From Vreelandella malpeensis (GTDB lineage Bacteria > Pseudomonadota > Gammaproteobacteria > Pseudomonadales > Halomonadaceae), in assembly GCF_020622355.1 (NCBI RefSeq), contig NZ_WHVL01000001.1:620001-684000 (forward strand): a stretch of DNA of 64,000 bases, written 5' to 3'. Positions 15,845 through 27,346 of the stretch are shown piece after piece. A program made the translations under genes and the position numbers. The notes under the pieces are model-generated. The model searched no databases and was not told where the DNA came from. It saw only the letters and a program-made list of their open reading frames with translations. Position 1 is the stretch's first letter. Every line of letters starts with the position of its first letter.

Positions 15845-16093
15845 ATGTCGACCAACCATTTCAGCTCCGAGTGCCCGACGTGTGGCAGCCGGCTCAAGCG
15901 CTTGCCCGCCACTCGGCGCAACAACATCCATGTCTACTGCATGGACTGTGGTCACGATTTTGGCCGCTACGAAACCATGGTCCAGCGCTATCGCCAGACG
16001 CTGACCGACCTGGAAGCGGATCTCGGCATCAGCGCCGGGGCAGGCGAAAAGAGCTCTTCGTCGCAGCCTCACCACTGGAGCCCGCTCCGATAA
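15845..16093 (+). CDS. Small zinc-ribbon protein of unknown function
   Basis: An 82-residue protein with two Cys pairs spaced as a zinc ribbon: CPTCGSRLK near residue 10 and YCMDCGHDFG near residue 32. The rest is a helix (TMVQRYRQTLTDLEADLGIS) and a Ser-rich tail. AAGGAG lies seven bases upstream of the ATG, and a strong terminator follows, so it is a well-formed single-gene unit between radD and purL. I do not recognise a named family; similar short ribbons often bind RNA or DNA. Function is unknown. Confidence 0.8.
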   Translation: MSTNHFSSECPTCGSRLKRLPATRRNNIHVYCMDCGHDFGRYETMVQRYRQTLTDLEADLGISAGAGEKSSSSQPHHWSPLR

Positions 16094-16108
16094 TCGCCTT
16101 GAAACGCC

Positions 16109-16145
16109 AAGCGGTGGCAGAACCATGTTCTGCCACCGCTTTTTA
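16109..16145 (+). terminator. Rho-independent terminator of the zinc-ribbon gene
   Basis: A 15-bp perfect stem (16109-16123 with 16127-16141) and a three-base loop run into five T residues on the plus strand. On the minus strand no T-run follows, so it serves purL poorly if at all. Confidence 0.9.
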
Positions 16146-16173
16146 GTACCGGGCGATCGGCCGGGTCGACGGC

Positions 16174-19100
16174 TTAGCCTAGCCAGACGCGAGCATTGCG
16201 GAACAGCCGCAGCCAGGCGCCATCTTCACGCCACTCCTTCGGCCGCCAGGAATTGGTCACCGCGCGGGTGACGCGCTCCGGGTGCGGCATCATGATGGTG
16301 ACGCGGCCGTCCAGCGTGGTCAGGCCCGTGATGCCCGAGGGCGAGCCGTTGGGATTGGCCGGGTAGCGCGTGGTGACCTGGCCGTAGTTGTCGATGTAGC
16401 GCAGCGCGATCTGGCTTGATGACTGCATCTGGCGCAGGTGGGCGCTGTCGCGGAATGCCGCACGGCCTTCACCGTGGGCAACCGCAATGGGAAGCGTCGA
16501 GCCCTCCATGCCGGAGAGCAGGATCGACGGGCTCTTCTCGACGCGCACCATGGCCACGCGCGCCTCGAACTGCTCGGACTCGTTGCGCAGGAATTCCGGC
16601 CAGTTCTCGGCGCCGGGGATCAAGGGCTTCAACTGCGAGAGCATCTGGCAGCCGTTGCACACGCCCAGGCTGAAGGTGTCCTCGCGGGTGAAGAACGCCT
16701 GGAACTGCTCCCGGGCGCGCTCGTTGAACAGGATCGATTTCGCCCAGCCGCCGCCGGCGCCGAGCACGTCACCGAACGAGAAGCCGCCGCAGGCGACCAG
16801 CCCCTTGAACTCATCGAGCGCAACCCGCCCTTCGAGAATGTCGCTCATGTGCACGTCGACGGCTTCGAAGTTGGCCTTGTCGAACGCCCAACCCATCTCG
16901 ACCTGACCGTTGACGCCCTGCTCGCGCAGCACCGCCACGGCAGGCTTGGCGGTGTTGACGAACGGCGCGCTGATATCCTCGTTCACATTGAAGCTCGGTG
17001 CGGCGGAGAGGCCCGGGTCGCGCAGGTCCATCAGGTTGTCGAACTCGTTCTTGGCGCACTCGGGATTGTCGCGCAGCGCCTGCAGGCGGTAGCTGGTCTC
17101 GGACCAGGTACGCTGGGTGAGCTGGCGGGTGGTTTCCAGAAGCGGCTCCTCGAACAGCGTGACGCGCACTTGGTCGTCGTAGCGCGGACGCGCAATCACG
17201 CCGCAGGTCTCGATCCCGGCCACGGCGAACTGGGTCAGCACCTCTTCGGTGTGCGCTCGGTTGACCTGGATCACTGCACCCAGCTCTTCCGAGAACAGCG
17301 CGTTGAACGCCTGGACCGGCTCGTCGATCAGCCAGTCGAGCTTGATCTCCAGGCCCGCGTGGGCGGCGAACGCCATCTCGAGAAGGGTTACCAGCAGGCC
17401 GCCGTCGCTTCGGTCGTGGTAAGCCAGAAGCTTGCCGTCACGGTTGAGCCCCTGGATCACCTCGAAGAACGCCTTGATGTCCTCCGGGTCGTCGACGTCC
17501 GGGCACTCGTCGCCGAGCTGGCCGTACACCTGGGCCAGGGCCGAGCCGCCGAGGCGGTTCTTGCCGCCGCCCAGGTCGATCAGGATCAGGTCGGATTCAT
17601 CCTGCTCCATGTCGATCTGCGGGGTGAGCGTGGCGAGTGCATCGGTGACCGGCGCAAAGCCCGTCACGATCAGCGACAGCGGCGAGGTGATGCTCTTCTC
17701 CTCCGCCTCGCCCTTCGCGCTTTCGCCCTGCCAGGCGGTGTGCATCGACATCGAGTCCTTGCCCACCGGTACGGCGATGCCAAGCGCCGGGCAAAGCTCC
17801 ATGCCCACGGCATAGACCGCGTCATACAGCGCCTGGTTCTCGCCCGGCTGGTCGGCGGCGCTCATCCAGTTGGCGGAGAGCTTGATGTCCGAGAGCTTGG
17901 CGATCGGCGCGGCAGCCAGATTGGTGATCGCCTCGGCCACCGAGAGCCGGGCGCTCGCCGCCGGGTCGATCAGCGCCACCGGTGCGCGCTCGCCCATCGC
18001 CATCGCCTCACCGGCGTGGGTGTCGAAGCTCGCCGTGGTGACGGCGACGTCCGCCACCGGCACCTGCCAGGGGCCGACCATCTGGTCGCGCGCCACCTGG
18101 CCCGTGATCGAACGATCGCCGATGGTGATCAAGAAACTTTTCGAGGCCACCGCCGGCAGACGCAGCACTCGGTCGAGCGCCTCGCGAAGATCCAGGTTGT
18201 CGAGCATCACCCCGGAAAGCGCCGGGCGCTCGCGGGTGAATTCGCGCTGCATCTTCGGCGCCTTGCCGAACAGCACGCTCATCGGAAGGTCAACGGGCTG
18301 GCTCTCGAAGTGGCCGTCGCGCACCTCGAGGTGGTGCTCTTCGAGTGCCTCGCCGACCACCGCGTAGGGGCAGCGCTCGCGCTTGCAGAAGGCATCGAAG
18401 GTATCGAGGTCTTCGGGGGCCACGGCCAGCACGTAGCGCTCCTGCGCTTCGTTGCACCAGATCTCCAGCGGGCTCATGCCGGGCTCGGCATTGGGCACCG
18501 CGCGCAGGTCGAAAAGCCCGCCGCGGTTGCCATCCTTGACCAGCTCCGGCAGGGCATTCGAGAGCCCGCCGGCGCCGACGTCGTGGATGAAGCGGATCGG
18601 GTTCTTGTCGCCCATCGCCCAGCAGCGGTCGATCACTTCCTGGGCGCGGCGCTCCATTTCCGGGTTCTCGCGCTGCACCGAGGCGAAGTCGAGATCCGCA
18701 CTCGAGGTGCCGGAGGTCACGCTCGATGCCGCTCCGCCGCCGAGGCCGATCAGCATCGCAGGCCCGCCCATCACGATCAGCTTGCCGCCGACCGGGATGT
18801 CGCCCTTCTGGACGTGCTGGGCGCGAATGTTTCCGTACCCGCCGGCGATCATGATCGGCTTGTGGAAGCCGCGACGCTGGATGGCGTCGCCTCTGAGCAC
18901 GTCCTGCTCATAGGTGCGAAAGTAGCCGGTCAGGTTCGGGCGACCGAACTCGTTGTTGAACGCCGCGCCACCGATGGGACCGTCGAGCATGATCTGAAGG
19001 GCCGACTGCATGCGCTCGGGCTTGCCGTAATCGAACGCCTCCCAGGGCTGAACGAACTCGGGGATGCGCAGGTTCGACACGGTGAAGCCGGCAAGTCCTG

Positions 19101-20106
19101 CCTTGGGCTTGCCGCCGATACCGGTGGCGCCTTCGTCGCGAATCTCGCCCCCGGAGCCGGTGGCCGCCCCCGGAAACGGTGCGATCGCCGTCGGATGGTT
19201 GTGGGTCTCCACCTTCATCAGGATGTGGATCGGCTCCTGGTGGGCGCCGTAGGTCGCGCGCTCGCCGTTACCGCCGGTCAGCGGTGTGGGGAAGAAGCGT
19301 CCGGCCTGGCTACCCTTGATCACCGCCGCGTTGTCGCTGTAGGCGGAGAGCACGTTGTCCGGCGAGCTCGCGAAGGTGTTCTTGATCATCTTGAACAGCG
19401 ACTGGGGCGTTGCCTGGCCGTCGACGATCCAGTCGGCGTTGAAGATCTTGTGGCGGCAGTGCTCGGAGTTCGCCTGGGCGAACATCATCAGCTCCACGTC
19501 GCTCGGGTTGCGGCCAAGCTCGTTGAAGGCGTCGACCAGATAGTCGATCTCATCGTCGGTGAGCGCCAGGCCCAGTTCCCGGTTGGCGACGACCAGCGCC
19601 TCGCGCCCGCCGTCGAGCACGTCCACCGTGCCCAGCGGTGCCGGGTCGAGCTGCACGAAAAGTCGCGCGGCCTCGGCGTCGTCCCACAGCACCGTTTCGG
19701 TCATGCGGTCGTGAAGTACGGCGGCGACCGTCTCGCGGCCCTGCTCGTCGAGGGCGCTGGCCGCCACCCGGTACTCGATGCCGCGCTCGATGCGCCGAAC
19801 GCAGCCGAGCCCGCAGTTGCGCGCGATGTCGGTGGCCTTGGAGGACCAGGGCGACTGGGTGCCCAGGCGCGGAACCACCAGAAGCCTGATCGGGCTTTCG
19901 ACGTTGTCGCCGCCATCGAAACTGCCGTAGTCAAGAAGCTGCTCGAGGCGTGCGCGCGCCGTGTCGTCCAGGGAGTCGTCGCCGTCGACGAAATGGACGT
20001 AATGGGCGGACAGCGCCGTCACCTCGGGAACGCGTTCACGCAGTGCTTTCATGAGCCGGTCGTGACGGAAGGCGGAAAGGGCGGGCGCGCCTCGCAGTTC
20101 GAGCAT
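16174..20106 (-). CDS. purL: Phosphoribosylformylglycinamidine synthase (FGAM synthase)
   Basis: Fourth step of purine synthesis: FGAR, glutamine and ATP to FGAM. This is the large single-chain form, 1,310 residues (E. coli 1,295). Domains in order: N-terminal PurS-like part, linker, two AIRS-type halves ([40 protein letters not shown], and a second half with [12 protein letters not shown]), and a C-terminal class I glutamine amidotransferase with nucleophile Cys in [13 protein letters not shown] and the His-Glu of [12 protein letters not shown]. The ATG at 20106 has GAGG about ten bases ahead. It is single on the minus strand and divergent from mltF, an arrangement also found in E. coli. No PurR-like operator was recognised. 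Confidence 0.97.
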   Translation of the reverse strand: MLELRGAPALSAFRHDRLMKALRERVPEVTALSAHYVHFVDGDDSLDDTARARLEQLLDYGSFDGGDNVESPIRLLVVPRLGTQSPWSSKATDIARNCGLGCVRRIERGIEYRVAASALDEQGRETVAAVLHDRMTETVLWDDAEAARLFVQLDPAPLGTVDVLDGGREALVVANRELGLALTDDEIDYLVDAFNELGRNPSDVELMMFAQANSEHCRHKIFNADWIVDGQATPQSLFKMIKNTFASSPDNVLSAYSDNAAVIKGSQAGRFFPTPLTGGNGERATYGAHQEPIHILMKVETHNHPTAIAPFPGAATGSGGEIRDEGATGIGGKPKAGLAGFTVSNLRIPEFVQPWEAFDYGKPERMQSALQIMLDGPIGGAAFNNEFGRPNLTGYFRTYEQDVLRGDAIQRRGFHKPIMIAGGYGNIRAQHVQKGDIPVGGKLIVMGGPAMLIGLGGGAASSVTSGTSSADLDFASVQRENPEMERRAQEVIDRCWAMGDKNPIRFIHDVGAGGLSNALPELVKDGNRGGLFDLRAVPNAEPGMSPLEIWCNEAQERYVLAVAPEDLDTFDAFCKRERCPYAVVGEALEEHHLEVRDGHFESQPVDLPMSVLFGKAPKMQREFTRERPALSGVMLDNLDLREALDRVLRLPAVASKSFLITIGDRSITGQVARDQMVGPWQVPVADVAVTTASFDTHAGEAMAMGERAPVALIDPAASARLSVAEAITNLAAAPIAKLSDIKLSANWMSAADQPGENQALYDAVYAVGMELCPALGIAVPVGKDSMSMHTAWQGESAKGEAEEKSITSPLSLIVTGFAPVTDALATLTPQIDMEQDESDLILIDLGGGKNRLGGSALAQVYGQLGDECPDVDDPEDIKAFFEVIQGLNRDGKLLAYHDRSDGGLLVTLLEMAFAAHAGLEIKLDWLIDEPVQAFNALFSEELGAVIQVNRAHTEEVLTQFAVAGIETCGVIARPRYDDQVRVTLFEEPLLETTRQLTQRTWSETSYRLQALRDNPECAKNEFDNLMDLRDPGLSAAPSFNVNEDISAPFVNTAKPAVAVLREQGVNGQVEMGWAFDKANFEAVDVHMSDILEGRVALDEFKGLVACGGFSFGDVLGAGGGWAKSILFNERAREQFQAFFTREDTFSLGVCNGCQMLSQLKPLIPGAENWPEFLRNESEQFEARVAMVRVEKSPSILLSGMEGSTLPIAVAHGEGRAAFRDSAHLRQMQSSSQIALRYIDNYGQVTTRYPANPNGSPSGITGLTTLDGRVTIMMPHPERVTRAVTNSWRPKEWREDGAWLRLFRNARVWLG

Positions 20107-20269
20107 ATCAGGGAGCCTCTAGGAAGAGAGTTCGAGCGGGAAATGGCCAGGTCGCAGTGCGACGATGGCGGCCATGATACTGGAAAGCGCCAGCGATACG
20201 AAATCCACAAGGTGACAGCCCCCGGCAGGCTGGGTATGGTGACTGCCTGTTTTGCCTCGACCGCGCCCC

Positions 20270-21700
20270 ATGCCGACATCCGAACGCCGCCATTTCCTTG
20301 CCTATTACCGCCGCTACTGGGCCTTGATCAGCGTATTCTGGCTGGTCATGGTGCCCCAGGTATCGCGCCAGACGCCGGACGAGCACCTGGCGCGCGTCCT
20401 GCACAAGGACTTCATCACCGTTCACACCCGCACCACGCCCACCACCTACTACGAAGGGCGCCAGGGGCCGACCGGCTTCGAGTACGAGCTGATGCACCAG
20501 TTCGCCGAGCACCTGGGCGTGAGCCTCAATCTCAACGCCCGCCATGCCCCGGAAGAGGTGCTCGACGCGGTACGCGAACAGGGTGACATGGGCGCCTCGG
20601 CGCTGCCGCTCTACCCGGACACGCCCGGCATCCATTACTCACGGCCGATTCTCGAGATGCAGCCGCTGGTGGTGTACCGCCGCGGTCTCAACGGCATCAA
20701 TACCGTCGAGGATCTGATGGGCCTCAAGGTCGGCACGCTGCGCGCCACCGGCACCGAACGAACGCTCGAGACCCTCGCCGCCGGCGTGCCGGGGCTCGAA
20801 TGGCACGCCTTTCGCGAGATCGAGATCGCCGAGCTCCTCGCCATGGTGGAGGATGGCGAGCTCGACGCCGCGGTGATCTTCGACCACCAGTTTCGCGTCA
20901 ACCGACTGTTCTTTCCCAACGTAGAGCGCGGCTTCTCCGTGGGCGAGCCGCTGTCGCTCGCCTGGGCAGTGCCCACTGGCCAGGGCCTGGCGCTGCTGGA
21001 CGCCATCAACCGCTTTCTGGACGAGCAGCAGGCCAACGGCGAACTCGAGCGGCTGACACGGCGCTACTTTGGCCACGACGATTATCTCGAGTATGTCGGT
21101 ACGCGCACCTTCCTTGACCATCTCGACGAGCGCCTGCCGCGCTACGCGCCGCTGTTCAAGCAGGCCGCCCTGGAGACCGGCTTCGACTGGAAGCTCCTGG
21201 CGGCGGTGGGCTACCAGGAGTCGCATTGGGACCCGGACGCGGTCTCGCCTACCGGCGTGCGCGGCTTGATGATGCTGACCCAGCCCACCGCCAGCGACAT
21301 GGGCGTACGCAATCGCCGCGATCCGGCCCAGAGCATCGACGGCGGCGCTCGCTACCTGAGAAGCCTCAAGGAGCGCCTGCCGGACGCCATCGTCGGCGAG
21401 GATCGCCTCTTCATGGCCATGGCCGCCTACAACGTGGGCCTTGGCCACCTGTTCGACGCCCGAGACATCACCAAGCGCCGCGGCGGCGACCCCAACGCCT
21501 GGGAGGACGTGCGCGAGGCGCTGCCGCTTCTACAGCAGCGCCAGTGGTACAGCCAGACCCGCTACGGCTTCGCCCGCGGCGGTGAGCCGGTGATTTACGT
21601 ACGCAACATTCGCCGCTACTACGACATGCTGAGCTACGTCGAACGCAGCCGTCAGCAGTTCTTCCACCTCGACCAGAGCGGGCTGGCCACGACCGACTGA
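20270..21700 (+). CDS. mltF: Membrane-bound lytic murein transglycosylase F
   Basis: Cleaves the glycan backbone of peptidoglycan at the outer-membrane inner face. The chain has an N-terminal hydrophobic segment (YWALISVFWLVMVPQVSRQ), a family 3 solute-binding-like domain (about 45-270; FITVHTRTTPTTYYEGRQGP, GTLRATGTERTL) and a C-terminal lytic domain with catalytic Glu in VGYQESHWDPDAVS, followed by GVRGLMMLTQPTASDMGV and MAMAAYNVGLGHLFDA. ATG at 20270 (476 residues) is used; a TTG at 20252 in the same frame is possible and neither has a clear ribosome site. No lipobox Cys is seen. It faces away from purL and is followed after 19 bases by ytfJ. Confidence 0.93.
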   Translation: MPTSERRHFLAYYRRYWALISVFWLVMVPQVSRQTPDEHLARVLHKDFITVHTRTTPTTYYEGRQGPTGFEYELMHQFAEHLGVSLNLNARHAPEEVLDAVREQGDMGASALPLYPDTPGIHYSRPILEMQPLVVYRRGLNGINTVEDLMGLKVGTLRATGTERTLETLAAGVPGLEWHAFREIEIAELLAMVEDGELDAAVIFDHQFRVNRLFFPNVERGFSVGEPLSLAWAVPTGQGLALLDAINRFLDEQQANGELERLTRRYFGHDDYLEYVGTRTFLDHLDERLPRYAPLFKQAALETGFDWKLLAAVGYQESHWDPDAVSPTGVRGLMMLTQPTASDMGVRNRRDPAQSIDGGARYLRSLKERLPDAIVGEDRLFMAMAAYNVGLGHLFDARDITKRRGGDPNAWEDVREALPLLQQRQWYSQTRYGFARGGEPVIYVRNIRRYYDMLSYVERSRQQFFHLDQSGLATTD

Positions 21701-21719
21701 GGCCCCGCCGGAGAAGAGC

Positions 21720-22277
21720 ATGATGCGACATTCCCCCCTCATCGTCACCGCCCTTTGGCTGCTCGGCGCCTTCGCCCCCGCCGCCGCCTTCGAACAGGGC
21801 GAGCCGGTCACCCCGGTGCGCGTTGCCGACCGCGGAGAAGTGGTGCTGGAGGACGGCGCCGTGCATTACCAGAGCTGGGACACCAGCATGCTCGCCGGTA
21901 GCGTCGGCGTGGTGCTGCACGTGGCCGGGCGCCTCTCGGCGAAGGACTTGAATGCGCCGGTCATCGAGGCGATCGAGGCGGCCGATTTCCCCGTCGAGCG
22001 CCTTCGCACCACCACCATCGTTAATACCGACGACGCGGTGTTCGGCAGCACCCCCTTCGTGCGGCGCAGCATCGAGAGCAGCAAGCGCGATGTGCCGAGC
22101 GTACAGTTCGTGGTGGATGACGAAGGCGCCGTGCAGAGCGCTTGGAACCTGGAGCGCGGAGGCTCCGCCGTTGTGGTGCTGGACGACGAAGGTCGGGTGC
22201 GTTTCGCCAAGGATGGACCGCTGACGCTTTATGAGGTCAACCATGTCGTGGAGCTGCTCCACGCCATGCTCGAATGA
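21720..22277 (+). CDS. ytfJ: YtfJ-family periplasmic thioredoxin-fold protein
   Basis: A 185-residue exported protein that matches E. coli YtfJ along its length (GEVVLEDGAVHYQSWDTSML, HVAGRLSAKDLNAPVIEAIE, TTTIVNTDDAVFGS, VVLDDEGRVRFAKDGPLT). The N-terminus HSPLIVTALWLLGAFAPAAA is a signal peptide. The fold is thioredoxin-like, but no CxxC pair is present, so redox activity is unlikely; the biological role is not known. GGAG lies six bases before the first of two ATGs (21720, 21723). It follows mltF by 19 bases, so the two are probably co-transcribed, which may hint at an envelope role. Confidence 0.88.
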   Translation: MMRHSPLIVTALWLLGAFAPAAAFEQGEPVTPVRVADRGEVVLEDGAVHYQSWDTSMLAGSVGVVLHVAGRLSAKDLNAPVIEAIEAADFPVERLRTTTIVNTDDAVFGSTPFVRRSIESSKRDVPSVQFVVDDEGAVQSAWNLERGGSAVVVLDDEGRVRFAKDGPLTLYEVNHVVELLHAMLE

Positions 22278-22396
22278 GCGCACGCGGAGCGACATTGACT
22301 TTCAAGTGCTATGCGTTGATGTTGAACCCTTTCGACGTGCATTCGGCAAGGTGCGGCCTCGACGACGCCGCGAAAAACCGTGCTCGATGAACAGGC

Positions 22397-22464
22397 TCGA
22401 CGAACGACGTGCGACGAACGATATGCGACGAACGATGTGCGATGACTAATGCGTGACGAACAAT
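22397..22464. repeat. 14-bp tandem repeat array upstream of crtE
   Basis: Five units, 22397-22410, 22411-22424, 22425-22438, 22439-22450 (12 bases) and 22451-22464, follow the pattern GCGACGAACGATGT with drift. The array ends 21 bases before the crtE ATG, within its presumed leader or promoter region. A TTGACT at 22295-22300 is a possible -35 box but lacks a good -10 (GATGTT after 17 bases). Confidence 0.85.
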
Positions 22465-22485
22465 GAAATGCCAGGGACCGCCTAG

Positions 22486-23391
22486 ATGAACGCCGATGCC
22501 GACCCGCTGTTGAGCCACCAACACGCCCTGCAGGTGCTGCGCGACGCGCTGGAGCGCCGCCTCGGGGAGCTCTTGCCCGCCGGGTGCGAAAGCGATGTGG
22601 TCGCCCGTGCCATGCGCGAGGCGACCCTGGCCCCGGGCAAGCGCATCCGCCCGCTGCTGATGCTGCTCGCCGCGTCCGACCTGGGCGCGAGCGATCGCGA
22701 CCCCGCGTTGCTCGACCTGGCCTGCACGGTAGAGATAATCCACGCCGCCTCGCTGATCCTCGACGACATTCCCTGCATGGATGACGCAAAGCTGCGCCGC
22801 GGCCGCCCTACCCTGCACCGCCAGTTCGGCGAGAGCGTGGCGATCCTCGCGGCGGTGGCGCTCTTGAGCCGCGCCTACGCTGTCGCCGCCGAGGCCCCGG
22901 GGCTTCCCGGCGAGCAGCGCGCGGCGGCGGTGACGACACTGGCCCGGGCGGTAGGCCTGCAGGGGCTGGTGCAGGGGCAGTTTCTGGACGTCAGCGAAGG
23001 CAGTGGCGCACGCAGCGTCGAGGCGATTCTTGCCACCAACGAGCTCAAGACCAGCGTGCTGTTCGGCGCAACCCTCGAGCTTGCGGCGCTGGCCGCCGAC
23101 GCCGACGCTCGCGCAACCGAGGCGCTTTCGAACTTCGCCCAGGAGCTCGGCCAGGCGTTTCAGTTGATCGACGATCTGGCCGACGGCGTGAGCGGCACCG
23201 GCAAGGACACCCACCAGGACGTCGGCAAGTCGACGCTGGTGGCCACCCTCGGGGAGAGCGCGGTGCGCGAGCGCCTCTCCGAGCACCTGGCCCGTGCCGA
23301 TGCGCACCTGGCCGCCGCCTGCCCGGAAGGCGAGCACACCCGCCACTTCGTCGCGGCCTGGTTTACCCAGCAGCTCGATCTGATCGGCTGA
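22486..23391 (+). CDS. crtE: Geranylgeranyl diphosphate synthase
   Basis: First committed enzyme of the carotenoid route: farnesyl and isopentenyl diphosphate to geranylgeranyl diphosphate. The protein has 301 residues with both Asp-rich motifs of trans-prenyl synthases: first at LILDDIPCMDD (about residue 87) and second at FQLIDDLADGVSG (about 225), plus GKRIRPLL and GQFLDVSEG. The first motif DDIPCMDD, with two residues inserted, and the lycopene-type neighbours point to the bacterial GGPP synthase of carotenoid operons and not to IspA. No strong ribosome site precedes the ATG. It is the first gene of crtEXYIB and is separated from crtX by 17 bases. Confidence 0.94.
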   Translation: MNADADPLLSHQHALQVLRDALERRLGELLPAGCESDVVARAMREATLAPGKRIRPLLMLLAASDLGASDRDPALLDLACTVEIIHAASLILDDIPCMDDAKLRRGRPTLHRQFGESVAILAAVALLSRAYAVAAEAPGLPGEQRAAAVTTLARAVGLQGLVQGQFLDVSEGSGARSVEAILATNELKTSVLFGATLELAALAADADARATEALSNFAQELGQAFQLIDDLADGVSGTGKDTHQDVGKSTLVATLGESAVRERLSEHLARADAHLAAACPEGEHTRHFVAAWFTQQLDLIG

Positions 23392-23408
23392 TCAAGCAAA
23401 GGAGCTCA

Positions 23409-24698
23409 ATGAGCCATTTCGCGGTCGTTGCCCCGGCGCTCTACAGCCATGCCAAGGCCCTCGAGGCGCTGGCCGTGTGCCTTGTCGCGCGCGGCCACCG
23501 CGTCACCTTTGTTCATCAGGTAGACGCAAAGGCGCTGATCCAGGAGCCGAGCATCGGATTTTTCGCCGTGGGCCACGCCACCCACCCACAGGGGCGCCAG
23601 GCGCGAACGCTTTCGCGGCTGGCCAGCCCCTCAGGGCTTGGCCTTTTCGCCATGATTCGCGATCTGGCCGAGACGACCGACATGCTCTGCCGCGAGCTTC
23701 CCGCCGCGTTTCAAACGCTTTCCATCGATGGCGTGATCGCCGACCAGATGGAGCCTGCGGGCGCTTTAGTCGCCGAGGGGCTGAATCTTCCCTTCGTGTC
23801 CGTTGCCTGCGCGCTACCGGTCAACCGCGAGCCTCACCTTCCGCTGCCGGTGATGCCGTTTCGTTATGCCGAGTCTGAGCGCGCCCAAGGCATGTATGCC
23901 ACCAGCGAGCGCATCTACGACCGGCTGATGGGCCGCCACGTACAGGTGGTCGAGCGCCACGCCCGCGCCTTCGGGCTCACGCCGCGCCGCGCGCTCCACG
24001 AGTGCCTCTCGACGCTTGCCCAGATCAGCCAGACGCCGCTCGCCTTCGATTTCCCGCGCGAAGCGCTTCCCGATACCTTTCACGCCGTGGGCCCGCTGCG
24101 CTTGCCAAATGCCGGCGCAAGCCACCGGCGCCTCGCGGAACTTCCACTTCCCGAGCGCTTTGTATTCGCCTCGCTCGGTACGCTGCAGGGCCACCGCTTC
24201 CATCTCTTCGAGAAGATCGCCCGGGCGTGCAGGCGCCAGGGCAAGGCGCTGCTGATCGCCCACTGCGGCAAGCTGAGTGAGGCCCAGGAGGCGGCGCTTG
24301 TTCGCGCCGGGGCCACGGCAGCGGTCGACTTCGTCGACCAGCGCGAAGCGCTGGCGCGCGCTCAGGCGGTGATCACCCATGGCGGGCTCAACACCGTGGT
24401 CGACGCCATCGATACCGCCACGCCCATGCTGGTCGTGCCGCTGGCCTTCGATCAGCCAGGTGTCGCGGCGCGGGTACTTCACCACGGCCTTGGCGAGCGC
24501 GCCTTCGCCTTTTCGCGCTCGGCCACCCTGGCACGAAAGCTCGCCCGGCTGGAGGCGCCAGATTATGGTGAGCGGCTGACCGCCCTTCAGGCACCGCTTC
24601 GCTTGGCCGGCGGGGCGAAGCGCGCCGCCGTCATCGTCGAGCAGGCGCTGACCACCCACCGCCCCGTCATTACGGAGAGCCCCCATGAAACGCCATGA
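23409..24698 (+). CDS. crtX: Zeaxanthin glucosyltransferase
   Basis: Transfers glucose from UDP-glucose to the hydroxyl groups of zeaxanthin. It is a GT-B fold enzyme of 429 residues: N-terminal acceptor half (HFAVVAPALYSHAKALEALA, RGHRVTFVHQ, DGVIADQMEPAGALVAEGL) and C-terminal nucleotide-sugar half with FVFASLGTLQGHRFHLFEKI and ITHGGLNTVVDAIDTATPML, a signature like that of UDP-glycosyltransferases. AAAGGAGC precedes the ATG. The start of crtY overlaps its end by 14 bases. With crtZ present it implies that the cell makes zeaxanthin glucosides, polar pigments expected in membranes. Confidence 0.94.
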   Translation: MSHFAVVAPALYSHAKALEALAVCLVARGHRVTFVHQVDAKALIQEPSIGFFAVGHATHPQGRQARTLSRLASPSGLGLFAMIRDLAETTDMLCRELPAAFQTLSIDGVIADQMEPAGALVAEGLNLPFVSVACALPVNREPHLPLPVMPFRYAESERAQGMYATSERIYDRLMGRHVQVVERHARAFGLTPRRALHECLSTLAQISQTPLAFDFPREALPDTFHAVGPLRLPNAGASHRRLAELPLPERFVFASLGTLQGHRFHLFEKIARACRRQGKALLIAHCGKLSEAQEAALVRAGATAAVDFVDQREALARAQAVITHGGLNTVVDAIDTATPMLVVPLAFDQPGVAARVLHHGLGERAFAFSRSATLARKLARLEAPDYGERLTALQAPLRLAGGAKRAAVIVEQALTTHRPVITESPHETP

Positions 24699-25849
24699 CC
24701 TGATTCTCGTCGGCGCGGGGCTCGCCAACGGGCTGATCGCGCTTAGGCTCACCAAGTGCCACCCGACCCTCGATGTGCGGGTGATCGAAGCGGGCCCGCA
24801 CGCCGGCGGCAACCACACCTGGTCGTTCCACCAAGGGGATCTCAGCGCCGATCAGCACGCCTGGATCGCGCCGCTGGTGGCCCACCGCTGGCCCGGCTAC
24901 GAGGTGCGCTTTCCAGGCTTCACCCGCCGGCTCGACAGCGGCTATCTGAGTATTACCTCCGAGCGTTTCGCCGAAGTGCTGCGCCGCGAACTCGGCGAGC
25001 GGCTCGTGACCAATACGCCGGTGAGCCAGGTGAACCCCCAGGGCGTCACCCTCGCAGACGGCACCGAGCTGACCGCAGCCGCGGTGATCGACGGGCGCGG
25101 CCCGGAAAGAACGCCGCACCTCACCGTCGGCTTTCAATCCTTCGTCGGCCAGCAGTGGCGCCTTGGCGCCCCCCACGGGCTGACCCGGCCGGTGATGATG
25201 GATGCCACCGTCGACCAGCAGGGCGGCTACCGCTTCGTCTACAGCCTGCCGCTCGACGAGCGCACGCTCCTGATCGAGGACACCCACTACGTCGACGCGG
25301 CGGACCTGGAACCCTCGCGGGCGCGAGCTAACATCGCCGCCTACGCCAAGCGCCAGGGCTGGCTGCTCGACACCCTCGAGCGCGAGGAGCACGGCCACCT
25401 GCCGATCACCCTGGACGGCGATATCGACGCCTTCTGGCAGGCGGCCCAAAACCAGCCGACGAGCGGGCTGCGCGCCGGGCTTTTTCACGCCACCACCGGC
25501 TACTCGCTGCCCCAGGCGGTGGCGCTGGCGGACGCGATCGCCGCCCAGGACAGGTTCGACGCCGCCTCGCTGTTCGAGGTAATCGAGGGTTTCGCCCGCC
25601 GGCGCTGGCGGCAGCTTGGCTTTTTTCGCATGCTCAACCGCATGCTGTTTCTGGCAGGCCAACCGGATCGGCGCTGGCAGGTCATGCAGCGCTTCTACAC
25701 CCTGAACGACGGCCTGATCGAGCGCTTCTACGCCGGCCAGCCCACGCTTTTCGACAAGGCGCGCATCCTCTCCGGCAAGCCGCCGGTGCCGGTGCGCGAG
25801 GCCATTCCGGCCGTGCTCAAACAAACCCCTCGGCTGCGAGCCTTCAAAG

Positions 25850-25857
<8 letters not shown>
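24685..25857 (+). CDS. crtY: Lycopene beta-cyclase
   Basis: Closes both ends of lycopene to give beta-carotene. It has 390 residues with an N-terminal FAD/NAD-binding Rossmann segment (DLILVGAGLANGLIALRL), the CrtY signature AGPHAGGNHTWSFHQGDL, and the central LPLDERTLLIEDTHY. The C-terminal region (HATTGYSLPQAVALADAI, FFRMLNRMLFLAGQPDRRWQ) is like that of Pantoea-type CrtY. It starts inside the end of crtX and its last eight bases overlap the start of crtI, so translation is coupled along the operon. Confidence 0.95.

Positions 25858-27342
<1,485 letters not shown>

Positions 27343-27346
<4 letters not shown>

Noticed and set aside
16438-20586. Very long open frame (1,382 codons) on the plus strand opposite purL
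   Set aside because: Its sequence is an Arg/His/Leu/Ala-rich low-information product, it is fully antisense to the well-conserved purL, and such shadows are expected with high GC third positions.
22295-22323. Sigma-70 promoter for crtE (TTGACT with GATGTT)
   Set aside because: The -35 box is good but the -10 fits at only three positions; kept as a note and not called.
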